Positions 4,969 to 11,381 of a stretch of DNA of 11,381 nucleotides are shown here, piece by piece. The notes below the pieces were generated by a model. That model searched no databases. It had not been told where the DNA came from and worked only from the letters and a program-made list of their open reading frames with translations. Positions within the stretch are counted from its first letter, which is position 1. Each line of letters opens with the position of its first letter. The stretch comes from Polyangia bacterium (GTDB taxonomy: Bacteria > Myxococcota_A > Polyangia > Polyangiales > Polyangiaceae), in contig JAUILJ010000171.1 of NCBI GenBank assembly GCA_030433055.1, positions 1 through 11,381 on the forward strand, in the 5' to 3' direction. The translations under genes and the position numbers were made by a program.

Positions 4969-6144
4969 GTGAGCAGGTGGGGAACAGGGCAGTCGCTGGT
5001 CTGCCTGGCGATCGTGTTGAGCGCGGCATCCGGCTGTGGTGGAGACGCATCGGGGACCCGTGTGGGCGCGGCAGGCTCCGGTAACTCAGGCTCCGGCGGC
5101 ACTTCAGCAGGCGCCGGAGGCGCGGATGTCGGTGACGCAGGAAGCACCGGTGCAAGCACCGGGGTCGGCGGAAGCAGCGGCGGCGCGGGCGAAGGCAGCG
5201 GAGGAGCCGCAGGCAGTGGCGGGGCCGCAGGCAGTGGCGGAGTCATGAGCAGCGGCGGAGCCGCTGGCGTCGGAGGTACGGTAGACACCAGCGCCGAGGA
5301 AGCCGCGATCGAAGCAGCGTTTTCCGGCTATGCCGACAGCTACTGCCCTGCCATCGAGCCGTGCTGCGCCGAGGATGGAAACCCCTACGACCAGTCTGGT
5401 TGTGAGCAGTATATCCAAGGGGAAATGTCGAAGCTGCAAGACGAGGCCAAGGCGCAGGTCGCTGCGGGGCACCACCTGAGCCAAGCCGGCTTGAAGCAGT
5501 GCCTCGAGGATCGGCTGGCGGCAGCAAAGGCATGTGACCGGAGTACCCCCGAGAGCTGTCGTCACGTGTGGGTGGGAAACAGCGCCCTGGGCGAGCTGTG
5601 CTCGGACGACGACGACTGCGCCCAGGTGAGCGGCGTGACGGTGAAGTGTCGCTACGACGACGGTGCAGATCGCTGCATCGGCTTCATGAACGTCCACGCT
5701 GGCGACGCATGTACCTGGACGAGCGAGCTACCCTGGCCAGAAAAGGGCAACGCGTTCTCCGGGGTCGCCACCAAGGACTTCATCGAACGCTACTGCGTCG
5801 TTGCCGAGGGGAATACCTGCCGGGGGAGTCAGTGTACGCCGATCAGCGGCCAGCCCGGAGACCAGTGCCAGATGTTCTCCTGCGTCAGCGGCTACTACTG
5901 CGGCGAGATGGCTCAGTGCGCGCCCCGGCCGACGGAAGGCGGAGCCTGTCGAGGGTTCCTAGAGGACGCCTGCGCCACAGGACTGTTCTGCAACGCGACG
6001 CTGGGGGGCCATGGGACGTGTGAACCCAAGCGCTCCGATGGACAGAGCTGCAGCTACGCCAAGGAGTGCTCATCGGGCCTCTGCTACATGCAGCAGTGCG
6101 GTCAGGAGCCTCCAGGCACCTTCGCCTACCAGTGTGGCGGCTAG
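4969..6144 (+). CDS. Gly/Ser-rich, Cys-rich secreted lipoprotein
   Basis: 391 residues from the GTG at 4969, chosen because it gives a lipoprotein signal: SRWGTGQ, then the hydrophobic SLVCLAIVLSAASG, then Cys23 as the lipidation site. An ATG at 4897 overlaps the previous gene but would add 24 charged or polar residues before the signal. Residues 24-105 are a Gly/Ser/Ala linker (repeats such as GAAGSGGAAGSGG), probably a flexible spacer. The next part (about 106-200) has a helical domain with CPAIEPCCAEDG and ESCRHVW. From about 205 to the end there are many closely spaced Cys (CSDDDDC, TCRGSQC, CVSGYYCGEMAQC, CSYAKECSSGLCYMQQC) in a pattern like the Dickkopf/EGF-like modules common in myxobacterial surface proteins. 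It is probably disulfide-rich and surface exposed. It lies 56 bp after protein B and may share its transcript. Confidence 0.85.
   Translation: MSRWGTGQSLVCLAIVLSAASGCGGDASGTRVGAAGSGNSGSGGTSAGAGGADVGDAGSTGASTGVGGSSGGAGEGSGGAAGSGGAAGSGGVMSSGGAAGVGGTVDTSAEEAAIEAAFSGYADSYCPAIEPCCAEDGNPYDQSGCEQYIQGEMSKLQDEAKAQVAAGHHLSQAGLKQCLEDRLAAAKACDRSTPESCRHVWVGNSALGELCSDDDDCAQVSGVTVKCRYDDGADRCIGFMNVHAGDACTWTSELPWPEKGNAFSGVATKDFIERYCVVAEGNTCRGSQCTPISGQPGDQCQMFSCVSGYYCGEMAQCAPRPTEGGACRGFLEDACATGLFCNATLGGHGTCEPKRSDGQSCSYAKECSSGLCYMQQCGQEPPGTFAYQCGG
5203..5238 (+). repeat. in-frame 18-bp tandem repeat in the lipoprotein linker
   Basis: Two adjacent 18-bp units differing at one base (GGA/GGG GCC GCA GGC AGT GGC) each encode GAAGSG. 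They are the most regular part of the Gly/Ser linker spanning about 5045-5280. The length is a multiple of three, so gain or loss of units would change linker length without breaking the frame. Confidence 0.8.
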
Positions 6145-6222
6145 TCCTTGGTCAGCCGGGGCCGGGGGTGAGGCGCGCCAGCGCCCCGCTCGTGCTCCAT
6201 CGAGCGTTACCCGAGCCTGGGG

Positions 6223-7098
6223 TCACTCGAGCCCCAATAACGCGCGCGCCGTCTCCGTGGTGTGCCGCGCCGCGTCCGTCTCGGACTCACCCCGCGCAGC
6301 AGCCACCGCGCTCAGGACGTAGGGCAGGAACGCTGCTTCGTTCCGCTTGTCCTTCGGTTGTGCCTTGGTCGGCATGTTTCGCGGCAAGATGTACGGTGCG
6401 TCCGTCTCGATCATCAAGCGATCCGTGGGGATCAGCCGCACTAGCTCGATCAAGTGCTGGCCGCGGCGTTCGTCCGCGATCCAGCCGGTGATCCCGATGT
6501 GCAGATCGAGCTCGAGGTAGCTGTCCAGCGCCGCGCGATCCGACGTGAAGCAGTGCACCACGCCGCCGACCAGGGAGGGGCGGTGGTCCTTCAGGATGCT
6601 GACGAAGTCCGCGTGGGCTTCGCGCTCGTGGAGGAACACTGGCTTGCCAAGCTCAGCCGCGAGGGCGAGCTGGGCCGCAAACGCAGCCCGTTGAGCCTTG
6701 GGAGAGCTGAAGTTGCGGTTGTAGTCGAGTCCGCACTCCCCGACGGCGACGCACAGCGGGGAGGCGTGCAGCTCTCGTAGCGTGGCGAGCGCCGAGGGGC
6801 CGCACTCGGCGCCGTGGTGCGGGTGGATCCCAGCGGTAAAGGAGACCGCAGGTAGATCGGGGGTGAGGGAGCCCTGGGACGCGCGACGAGCGCGCTCCGC
6901 AGCAAGCTCGCTCGCCAGGTCGCACGCATCGCGGCTACCCTGGACACTGACTCCGGTCGCCACGATGCGCTCGACGCCGGCCCTGAACGCCCGCCCGAGC
7001 ATCGCGCGGCGATCGCTGCGAAAGCGCTTGTTGGTGAGGTTGGTGCCGATGTCGACGAGCGACGTCGATGTAGTGGTTGCGATGGCTAGTTGTTTCAT
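6223..7098 (-). CDS. tatD: TatD-type metal-dependent deoxyribonuclease
   Basis: A 291-residue cytoplasmic TIM-barrel hydrolase close to E. coli TatD in sequence and length, plus a 13-residue N-terminal extension rich in Thr. The first strand reads VDIGTNL, the true TatD form rather than the H-x-H of YcfH/YjjV relatives. Further landmarks are AGIHPHH (89-95), GECGLDYNRNF with Glu121, the metal ligands His157 (VFLHEREAH) and His182 (VVHCFT), GITGWIADERRG (202-213), and Asp233 in IETDAPYILPR. TatD is a 3'-5' exonuclease acting on damaged or single-stranded DNA. The frame is open 22 codons upstream of 7098, but GGAG lies 8 nt before this ATG. No tatABC genes are nearby. An inverted repeat in the leader covers the ribosome site. 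Confidence 0.95.
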   Translation of the reverse strand: MKQLAIATTTSTSLVDIGTNLTNKRFRSDRRAMLGRAFRAGVERIVATGVSVQGSRDACDLASELAAERARRASQGSLTPDLPAVSFTAGIHPHHGAECGPSALATLRELHASPLCVAVGECGLDYNRNFSSPKAQRAAFAAQLALAAELGKPVFLHEREAHADFVSILKDHRPSLVGGVVHCFTSDRAALDSYLELDLHIGITGWIADERRGQHLIELVRLIPTDRLMIETDAPYILPRNMPTKAQPKDKRNEAAFLPYVLSAVAAARGESETDAARHTTETARALLGLE

Positions 7099-7106
7099 TT
7101 CATTGT

Positions 7107-7158
7107 CTCCAGAGGTGTTTCGTTGGTTGATGGGCGCGTGATTGCGCGACCTCTGGAG
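7107..7158 (-). promoter_or_regulatory. leader hairpin that would mask the tatD ribosome site
   Basis: CTCCAGAGGT and its exact complement ACCTCTGGAG lie 32 nt apart just before tatD. In the tatD transcript the 3' arm contains the GGAG that serves as the ribosome site, and it ends 8 nt before the ATG, so pairing of the two 10-nt arms would hide it. The loop contains a small CGCG-CAATCA-CGCG stem. This could be a translational switch such as an RNA thermometer or protein-bound leader, or a DNA operator with two half-sites. The arms are certain; their role is inference. Confidence 0.55.
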
Positions 7159-7351
7159 GTTCACGGGGTTGCCGTCCTTGAACGGCTGTTGTTCTAGATA
7201 TTGCCGCGGGGAAAATTCATCTGGGGCCTCACGGCGAGCAAAACGGCTGGTAGCGGGGGCTCGAAATCGAACCAGCTTCTCCGGGAGGCCATCCCCGCGC
7301 TGCGCGCGGATCGGGTCTCGCGCCTGCTCCAGCGTCCGATCCTCTCGCTGT

Positions 7352-7417
7352 GGAGCCCGGCTCGTTGCTGCGCTGCTCGCGATACTCGAGTATCGCTGCG
7401 CTGCTCACGCGGGCTCC
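7352..7417. repeat. composite palindromic intergenic element
   Basis: At the centre is a perfect 18-bp palindrome, GCGATACTCGAGTATCGC (7379-7396). It is flanked by direct copies of GCTGCGCTGCTC (7367-7378 and 7395-7406; the right copy shares its first two bases with the palindrome). Outside these lies an 8-bp inverted repeat, GGAGCCCG at 7352-7359 with CGGGCTCC at 7410-7417. The whole can fold into a long cruciform or hairpin. It may be a dispersed intergenic element of the REP/BIME sort or a protein-binding site. Confidence 0.7.
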
Positions 7418-7554
7418 TCGCGTCGGTCTCGGCCGCCTCGCGACGGTCCGAGCCCCAGCTTCGCGCTTGGAGCCATTGCGACTACCCCACAGTGGAAGCA
7501 GGCGTGGGCCAGGGATTCCTCACCCCCGAACGAGCCAAAGCGTTCACGTTGGGC

Positions 7555-7583
7555 CTGACGTTGTCAAGCGCTGTGCTAGCGTG
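7555..7583 (+). promoter_or_regulatory. probable promoter giving a leaderless transcript
   Basis: CTGACG (7555-7560) and TAGCGT (7578-7583) are separated by exactly 17 bp and match four and three of the six sigma-70 consensus bases. Transcription would start within a few bases of the ATG at 7593. That fits the absence of any Shine-Dalgarno sequence before that gene. Confidence 0.38.
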
Positions 7584-7592
7584 CGCCCGCCC

Positions 7593-8078
7593 ATGCGTCA
7601 GTGGACACCCGTGCAAGCAGCCATTGGGGTTGCCCTCCTCGGCTCCGTGTTGGCGGCCGCTATCCCGAGCTTCTTCGAGAACTTGCACGCGTCTCGTCTG
7701 GCTGAGCCGGTGGACGGGCTCAAGCGCCTGGCGACCCGCGCCACGGCGCTCGCCGCTGGGCGTCCGGCGGAGGTGGCGTATCCAGAGTCGGTGCCGCTCA
7801 CCCCAGCGGAAGTGCCAATGGGGAAGCTGACGACTGACCCGCCGGGGACCTGGGAGAACCCGACCTGGCGTCAGCTGGAGTTCGAGTGGACGGTGCCGCA
7901 CGCCTACTCGTTCGCCTTCGAGAGCAGGAACGCCAAGGGCCACAGCACATTTCGCGCCTGGGCACATGGGGATTTGGATGGCGACGGGCTTCGCAGTACC
8001 TTCGAGATCTCGGGCGAGACGAAGGATGGCGAGCTGCCCGTAGTCTTCCCCATGGATATCCAGCGTGAAGTCGAATAG
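7593..8078 (+). CDS. pilin-like (pseudopilin-like) protein lacking the prepilin cleavage residues
   Basis: 161 residues; the ATG at 7593 is chosen because it opens a type IV pilin-like N-terminus. WTPVQAAIGVALLGSVLAAA followed by IPSF lines up without gaps on the canonical pilin helix that begins FTLVE and ends AIPNF. However, the residue before the cleavage point is Gln3 instead of Gly, and the position of Glu5 is Gln. Cleavage and methylation by PilD-type prepilin peptidase is therefore doubtful, and it may stay an inner-membrane-anchored protein. The globular half contains DLDGDGLRSTFE (127-138), which fits an EF-hand-type calcium loop except for Arg at the usually hydrophobic eighth position; this fits the Asp-rich loops of some pseudopilins. 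The stop overlaps the next gene by 14 bp. Role unknown; no pilus or secretion genes are in view. Confidence 0.72.
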   Translation: MRQWTPVQAAIGVALLGSVLAAAIPSFFENLHASRLAEPVDGLKRLATRATALAAGRPAEVAYPESVPLTPAEVPMGKLTTDPPGTWENPTWRQLEFEWTVPHAYSFAFESRNAKGHSTFRAWAHGDLDGDGLRSTFEISGETKDGELPVVFPMDIQREVE

Positions 8079-9117
8079 CTCCCCAGCGCACTCTGAGCGG
8101 CCGAACAAGGCCAAGTCAGCACGGCCGTCGAGGCCGCCTGCCGCGGCACCGAAGGGTGATCTGCAGACGTTGATCTGCGTGCTCCTGATGCTGGTGTGCG
8201 GCCTGGGCGTAGCCTTGAGTCACGAGCGGCTGGTAGAGCGCCACGCCGGCCTCAAGGCGAAGAACGACGTCTATCCCCTGCCGAGCCCGGATCAAACCGT
8301 GGTGGCGAGCCTGGGTTACCGCGCGGCACTGGCGGACGTGATCTACGCTCACGTACTGGTCTCGTACGGGCTGCACGTCCACGAGCGGCGCGGTTTCGAT
8401 TTCGTTGGAGAGTACCTGGACACCATCGCCACGCTGGATCCGAAGTTCGCCGATCCGTACCGCTACGCCGACACGTTCCTCGTGCTCCAGGCGAAGAAGG
8501 CGACGCGGGCAGACTTCTTCAAGGCGCGGGAAATCCTGGAGCGCGGCATGAAGGAGCTGCCGAACGACAGCTTCCTTTGGCTGACAGCCGGCCAGTACAT
8601 CGCCTACATCGCACCGCCGCACCTGGGGGACGAAAAGCTCTTCAAGCAGTGGCGGCTCGACGGGGCCCGCGTGTTGGCTCGCGCCTGTGAGCTGATCGGC
8701 AGCAACGAGAACCTGCCTTACCAGTGCATCACCGCGGCGACCCTGTTCTCGAGCGCGGGTGAGGAGGAAGCGACGGAGCGCTTCCTCGAGCGGGTGCTCG
8801 CGGTGAGCGATGACCCCGAGATCCAGAAGATGGCGCTCGGGTACATGCAGACGAAGCTCTCACAGGGGGCGAGGGATCGCGTTCAGCGCCGGCTGGATCG
8901 GCTGCGTGAGGCTCGGGACCGCACGCTGCCGGCCGTCGACAAGAACCGCTTCCTGGTGATCGGACCGCCGATCGAGGCGGACAAGGCAGCGGGGCGCTGC
9001 GATGGGCGGTCACCGTCCGAGGCAAAGGCACCTGGCGATCCCATCGTGTGGTGCACCAGTGACTGGACGGATTGGGGAGAGTCCGCGGCGCTGCGAGACG
9101 CAGCGAAGATGCACTGA
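8065..9117 (+). CDS. membrane-anchored helical-repeat (TPR-like) hypothetical protein
   Basis: 350 residues from a GTG overlapping the pilin-like gene by 14 bp. The cytoplasmic N-terminus (1-31) is basic and Ser/Pro-rich, followed by one membrane segment at about 34-51 (LQTLICVLLMLVCGLGVAL). The outer part is mostly helical: ASLGYRAALADVIYAHVLVS, FVGEYLDTIATLDPKFADPY, AREILERGMKELPNDSFLWL, then ARVLARACELIG and ATLFSSAGEEEATERFLERV. The alternating small and large residues and regular spacing suggest degenerate tetratricopeptide-like repeats, usually scaffolds for protein binding. A C-terminal pair of Cys, in GRCDG and VWCTSD, could form a disulfide. I associate the pairing of such a protein with a pilin-like gene with myxobacteria but know no function for it. 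Confidence 0.8.
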   Translation: MKSNSSPAHSERPNKAKSARPSRPPAAAPKGDLQTLICVLLMLVCGLGVALSHERLVERHAGLKAKNDVYPLPSPDQTVVASLGYRAALADVIYAHVLVSYGLHVHERRGFDFVGEYLDTIATLDPKFADPYRYADTFLVLQAKKATRADFFKAREILERGMKELPNDSFLWLTAGQYIAYIAPPHLGDEKLFKQWRLDGARVLARACELIGSNENLPYQCITAATLFSSAGEEEATERFLERVLAVSDDPEIQKMALGYMQTKLSQGARDRVQRRLDRLREARDRTLPAVDKNRFLVIGPPIEADKAAGRCDGRSPSEAKAPGDPIVWCTSDWTDWGESAALRDAAKMH

Positions 9118-9179
9118 GCAGCGCTCGAGACAACGCGTCTCACCCCCCCGAACGATCGTGGAAGGCTGTGAGGCACAAA

Positions 9180-9223
9180 ACGCCGACGCGCCCCCGGTGA
9201 GGTCCGGAGGCGCGTTGAGGCGT
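9180..9223 (-). terminator. intrinsic terminator of the kinase-PEGA gene
   Basis: ACGCGCC (9186-9192) pairs with GGCGCGT (9209-9215). Inside, CCGG at 9194-9197 pairs with CCGG at 9204-9207, and ACGCC/GGCGT (9180-9184 with 9219-9223) can extend the base. On the minus strand the stem is followed directly by TTTTG, the expected U-tract. It starts 13 bp after the stop of the minus-strand gene. It also lies downstream of the plus-strand gene ending at 9117 but has no T-tract in that direction. Confidence 0.7.
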
Positions 9224-9235
9224 GCCTTCGCGAGC

Positions 9236-11381
9236 TCAGGGGAAGCGCACTGCGACGGTCACGCTCTTGCCAGAGTCGACCTTCGCGCTGCGCACCTTGC
9301 GCCCGTGCTCGGGGTGGACGAACACCACCGTGTGATTCCCCGGGGAGACGCTGATGCCGGTCTTGGGCGTCTGTCCCAGGGGGCGGCCGTCGAGGATCAC
9401 GTTGGACACCGGGATGGAGTTGATGTTGATGGTGCCGTTGCCTGTCGCGGCCGGCGGCTCGGTGCCCCCACCCGTCGGGGGAGGCTTGGTTCCACCAGTA
9501 GCCACGGGCTGCTTGTCGGGAGGGGGCTCCTTGCCCACCTCGAACATCGTGATTTCGAAGGTTTTTTCGGCTTGGCCGTCCTCGAAGACGATGTCCTTCC
9601 GGTAGTTGCTGAAGCCCTTCTTCGTGGCCTCGATGCGGTACGGCTTGTCGGTGGTGATGTCGATCTTCAGGCCTCGATCGCCGCTCAGCTTGTCTTGAGG
9701 GATGGGCCGACGGTCGCTGCCGCTGACCAGCACCACGCGAGCGCCTTGGGCGTTCTGACCCAGCTTGATGTGGGCGAGGCCCTTCTTGACCTTGAGCTTG
9801 AGCGGACCGATGTCCTTCATCTTGTCCTGCTCGACGCTGACCTTCTGCTCCCACTCCTCGAAGCGATCGCTGCCAGCGACCTTGATCACCTTCTCGCCGG
9901 GGGTCATGTCTTTCAGCTCTTGAGGCAGGGGACCGATTTCCTTGCCGTCGACGTAGAGCTTGAGACCCGTGCCCTCAGCGGTGACCTTCACGCCCGTCCC
10001 ACCGGTAGCGGGAGCGAGATCGATCTTCAGCAGCGCCTCGTCCCCACCGGGAACCTTGATGGCCTGATCCGCGGTTTCCTGATAGCCCGAGGCCACGACG
10101 CGCACCATGTGCGTGCCCGACTCGATATCCTTGAGGATACACGGGGAGGCTTCGCACTTCTTCGCGCCATCGACGTAGACCTGAAGGGCGTCCACCGCGC
10201 GATTGTTCGGCCCCGCCACGGTGACGACCAGCTTGCCGGTGCCCGGAGGCCGCAAGAGCAAGATCGCAGCAGCCACCAGACCGACCACCAGCAGCGCTGC
10301 CACCGCGAGCAACGCGGAGCGCGCGCCGGAACTCTGAGGCGGCGCTTGCATGACGGCCTGCGCCGGCATCTGCTGCATGTGCGGCGCCATCTGCGGCTGC
10401 ATCGACTGCGGCGCCATCTGCTGGGGCTGCATCGAGTGCGGCTGCTGCATGGACTGGGGAGCCATCTGCTGCCCCATGCCCGGCTGCATGCTGGGTGGCG
10501 CGCTCATGGGCGCAGGAGGCGGGGCCCCGCTGGATACCAGGCCGGCAGCGCTGGACGCTGGCGGTGGTGGCGGCGCCCCGGCGGCCGGTGGAGGTGCGCT
10601 ACGCAGCAGTGCTCGCGCCGCGTCCTCGGTGCCGGACTTGTCGTAGATCGCCGTCTTCTCGTCCTCGTCGTCCCAGTCCATGTCGACCGGCGCCGCGGTT
10701 GATGGCGGCGGCGGACGCGGTGGCAGACTGCCGCGCTGCGAGGGCACGGCGGGAGGGGGTAGGCTGCCTCCAGCCCGACTCGTGGGAGGCCCAGGTGGGC
10801 CAGACACGCGGCTGGGGGGTGGCGCTGGACCGCGACTCGGCGGCGGCGCTGGTGCCGCAGTCGGTGCGGGTAACCCAAGCAACGTCTTTTGGCGCGGCGC
10901 GGGCGGGGGCGTCGGCGGCCTGGCTGATGGCGGCCCACTGGGGGGCGCTGGTGCGCTTGGCCCACTGGGCATCTGCACGGTCTGACGCTTCTTGTTGGCT
11001 AGGCCGTCGAAGACGTCGAGATCGCTTCCGCCTTTGTCGCTCATGCGGTTCTCCTGATGGACTCCAAGACTAGGGACGGGACTCTTGGCGTTCTGTGGGA
11101 AGGCGCCTTGCATGAAGCGTTTGGCACTTTCCCTACCTGTAGCCTCCCACTGACTCGTGATCGTGGGGGACCCGTGAGATGCCTGGGAACTTTGAGGGTT
11201 TTGCGGCACCACGCGTTGCGCGAACGCGCGCAAGTCGTCGTCGAATTGTGACGCTGTAGCGTACCTTTCGTTCACATCTTTGGCGAGCGCCTTCAAGACG
11301 ATCTTGTCGAGTTCTCGCGGGATTTTCCGACCGCTCCCCGAGCTCGCCGCTGCCTGTGACGGTGGAACAATTTCTCGAGAG
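9236..11381 (-). CDS. Ser/Thr protein kinase with membrane segment and PEGA-like repeats (N-terminus outside window)
   Basis: 714 codons are visible. The first visible segment, IPRELDKIVLKALAKDVNER, is the last helix region of a Hanks-type Ser/Thr kinase C-lobe; the catalytic motifs lie beyond the edge. It is followed by a linker, then (after a Met with its own strong ribosome site at 11044) a long Pro-rich cytoplasmic region. That region has KKRQTVQMP, RQKTLLGLP and an acidic WDDEDEKTAIYD motif, followed by a Gln/Met-rich stretch. One membrane segment (ALLAVAALLVVGLVAAAILLL, 10255-10318) leads to an extracytoplasmic part with three or four beta-rich PEGA-like modules. The clearest is the last, from INSIPVSNVILDGRPLGQTP to the end, with PGNHTVVFVHPEHG. 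Such kinases probably sense envelope signals. No stop separates the kinase from the rest, so I annotate one gene, with a second start possible. Confidence 0.85.
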   Translation of the reverse strand, partial: SREIVPPSQAAASSGSGRKIPRELDKIVLKALAKDVNERYATASQFDDDLRAFAQRVVPQNPQSSQASHGSPTITSQWEATGRESAKRFMQGAFPQNAKSPVPSLGVHQENRMSDKGGSDLDVFDGLANKKRQTVQMPSGPSAPAPPSGPPSARPPTPPPAPRQKTLLGLPAPTAAPAPPPSRGPAPPPSRVSGPPGPPTSRAGGSLPPPAVPSQRGSLPPRPPPPSTAAPVDMDWDDEDEKTAIYDKSGTEDAARALLRSAPPPAAGAPPPPPASSAAGLVSSGAPPPAPMSAPPSMQPGMGQQMAPQSMQQPHSMQPQQMAPQSMQPQMAPHMQQMPAQAVMQAPPQSSGARSALLAVAALLVVGLVAAAILLLRPPGTGKLVVTVAGPNNRAVDALQVYVDGAKKCEASPCILKDIESGTHMVRVVASGYQETADQAIKVPGGDEALLKIDLAPATGGTGVKVTAEGTGLKLYVDGKEIGPLPQELKDMTPGEKVIKVAGSDRFEEWEQKVSVEQDKMKDIGPLKLKVKKGLAHIKLGQNAQGARVVLVSGSDRRPIPQDKLSGDRGLKIDITTDKPYRIEATKKGFSNYRKDIVFEDGQAEKTFEITMFEVGKEPPPDKQPVATGGTKPPPTGGGTEPPAATGNGTININSIPVSNVILDGRPLGQTPKTGISVSPGNHTVVFVHPEHGRKVRSAKVDSGKSVTVAVRFP
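10338..10507 (-). repeat. Gln/Met/Pro-rich imperfect repeats in the kinase linker
   Basis: About 57 codons with two copies of QQMAPQSMQ and several near copies (SMQPQMAPHMQQM). The region is low-complexity, sits just before the membrane segment, and is probably disordered. At DNA level the units share a gccatctgctg-type core on the plus strand, so unit number may vary between strains. Confidence 0.7.
11042..11055 (-). promoter_or_regulatory. strong internal ribosome site and ATG within the kinase frame
   Basis: AGGAG at 11051-11055 is 6 nt before an in-frame ATG at 11044-11042 that would give a 602-residue product beginning MSDKGGSDLDVFDG. This start looks better than several of the assigned starts in the window. 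It suggests that the membrane-PEGA part may also be made alone, or that it was once a separate gene downstream of a kinase gene whose stop codon was lost. Confidence 0.6.

Larger units (their letters stand above)
7165..7592. other. 428-bp non-coding region between tatD and the pilin-like gene
   Basis: Divergent promoter region. Overlapping open frames here are Arg/Ser-rich, with no conserved domain or ribosome site, and look like G+C artefacts. The left part presumably holds the tatD promoter, which I could not place. The middle has a composite palindrome (7352-7417), and the right end a probable promoter for the pilin-like gene. Confidence 0.6.

Noticed and set aside
5045..5290. Regular spaced repeats resembling an array
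   Set aside because: They are in-frame Gly/Ser/Ala codons of the lipoprotein linker without unique spacers, not a CRISPR array.
6172..6185. GGCGC-GCCA-GCGCC hairpin between the lipoprotein gene and tatD
   Set aside because: Only 5 bp with no T-tract on either strand; common by chance at this base composition.
7240..7300. A possible tRNA, suggested by GGTTCGATTTC and CTACCA on the minus strand
   Set aside because: The bases flanking the TTCGA-like loop do not form a 5-bp T stem, and no matching acceptor, D or anticodon arms could be built.
7201..7830. Arg/Ser-rich open frames upstream of and across the pilin-like gene
   Set aside because: No ribosome site or family resemblance, and they conflict with the pilin-like frame, which has a clear membrane helix and calcium-type loop.
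9002..10702. A 566-codon plus-strand open frame
   Set aside because: Antisense to the PEGA and linker part of the kinase gene; His/Arg/Leu-rich translation with no domain.

Overview
The window looks like chromosomal DNA from a myxobacterium, most likely of the Polyangiales/Sorangiineae type. The reasons are the high G+C content, a Ser/Thr kinase joined to a Pro-rich linker, a membrane segment and PEGA-like repeats, a Gly/Ser/Ala-rich Cys-rich lipoprotein, several secreted proteins of unknown function, and a pilin-like protein. There is no rRNA, recognisable tRNA, CRISPR array or intact transposase.

Layout. (1) 1-1126, minus strand: a SnoaL-like protein followed 15 bp later by an AraC regulator with a GyrI-like C-terminal domain; the regulator is cut by the left edge. 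(2) 1303-2050: a doubtful small membrane protein on the plus strand, tail to tail with a secreted hypothetical protein. (3) 2229-3062: a YghU-type glutathione S-transferase homologue (disulfide-bond oxidoreductase). (4) 3068-3671, minus strand: an accessory two-gene module, a small antitoxin-like protein overlapping an AbiEii/DUF6036-like nucleotidyltransferase by 104 bp. It is wedged between the end of yghU and a 72-bp remnant of a second yghU copy (3717-3788). (5) 4057-6144, plus strand: two tandem paralogous membrane-anchored proteins with four conserved cysteines, then a Cys-rich lipoprotein. (6) 6223-7098, minus strand: tatD, with an inverted repeat that could mask its ribosome-binding site. 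(7) 7099-7592: a non-coding stretch holding an elaborate palindrome. (8) 7593-9117, plus strand: a pilin-like protein lacking the usual prepilin processing residues, translationally coupled to a membrane-anchored helical-repeat protein. (9) 9180-11381, minus strand: an intrinsic terminator and the C-terminal part of a Ser/Thr kinase-PEGA protein, cut by the right edge and carrying a strong internal start.

How the genes fit together. The best candidate for an accessory system is the overlapping nucleotidyltransferase pair. Its flanking yghU repeat and the Asn in place of the second active-site Asp make it worth a closer look. The rest is ordinary chromosomal content: redox (YghU), DNA repair or nuclease (TatD), phospho-signalling (kinase) and envelope proteins of unknown role.
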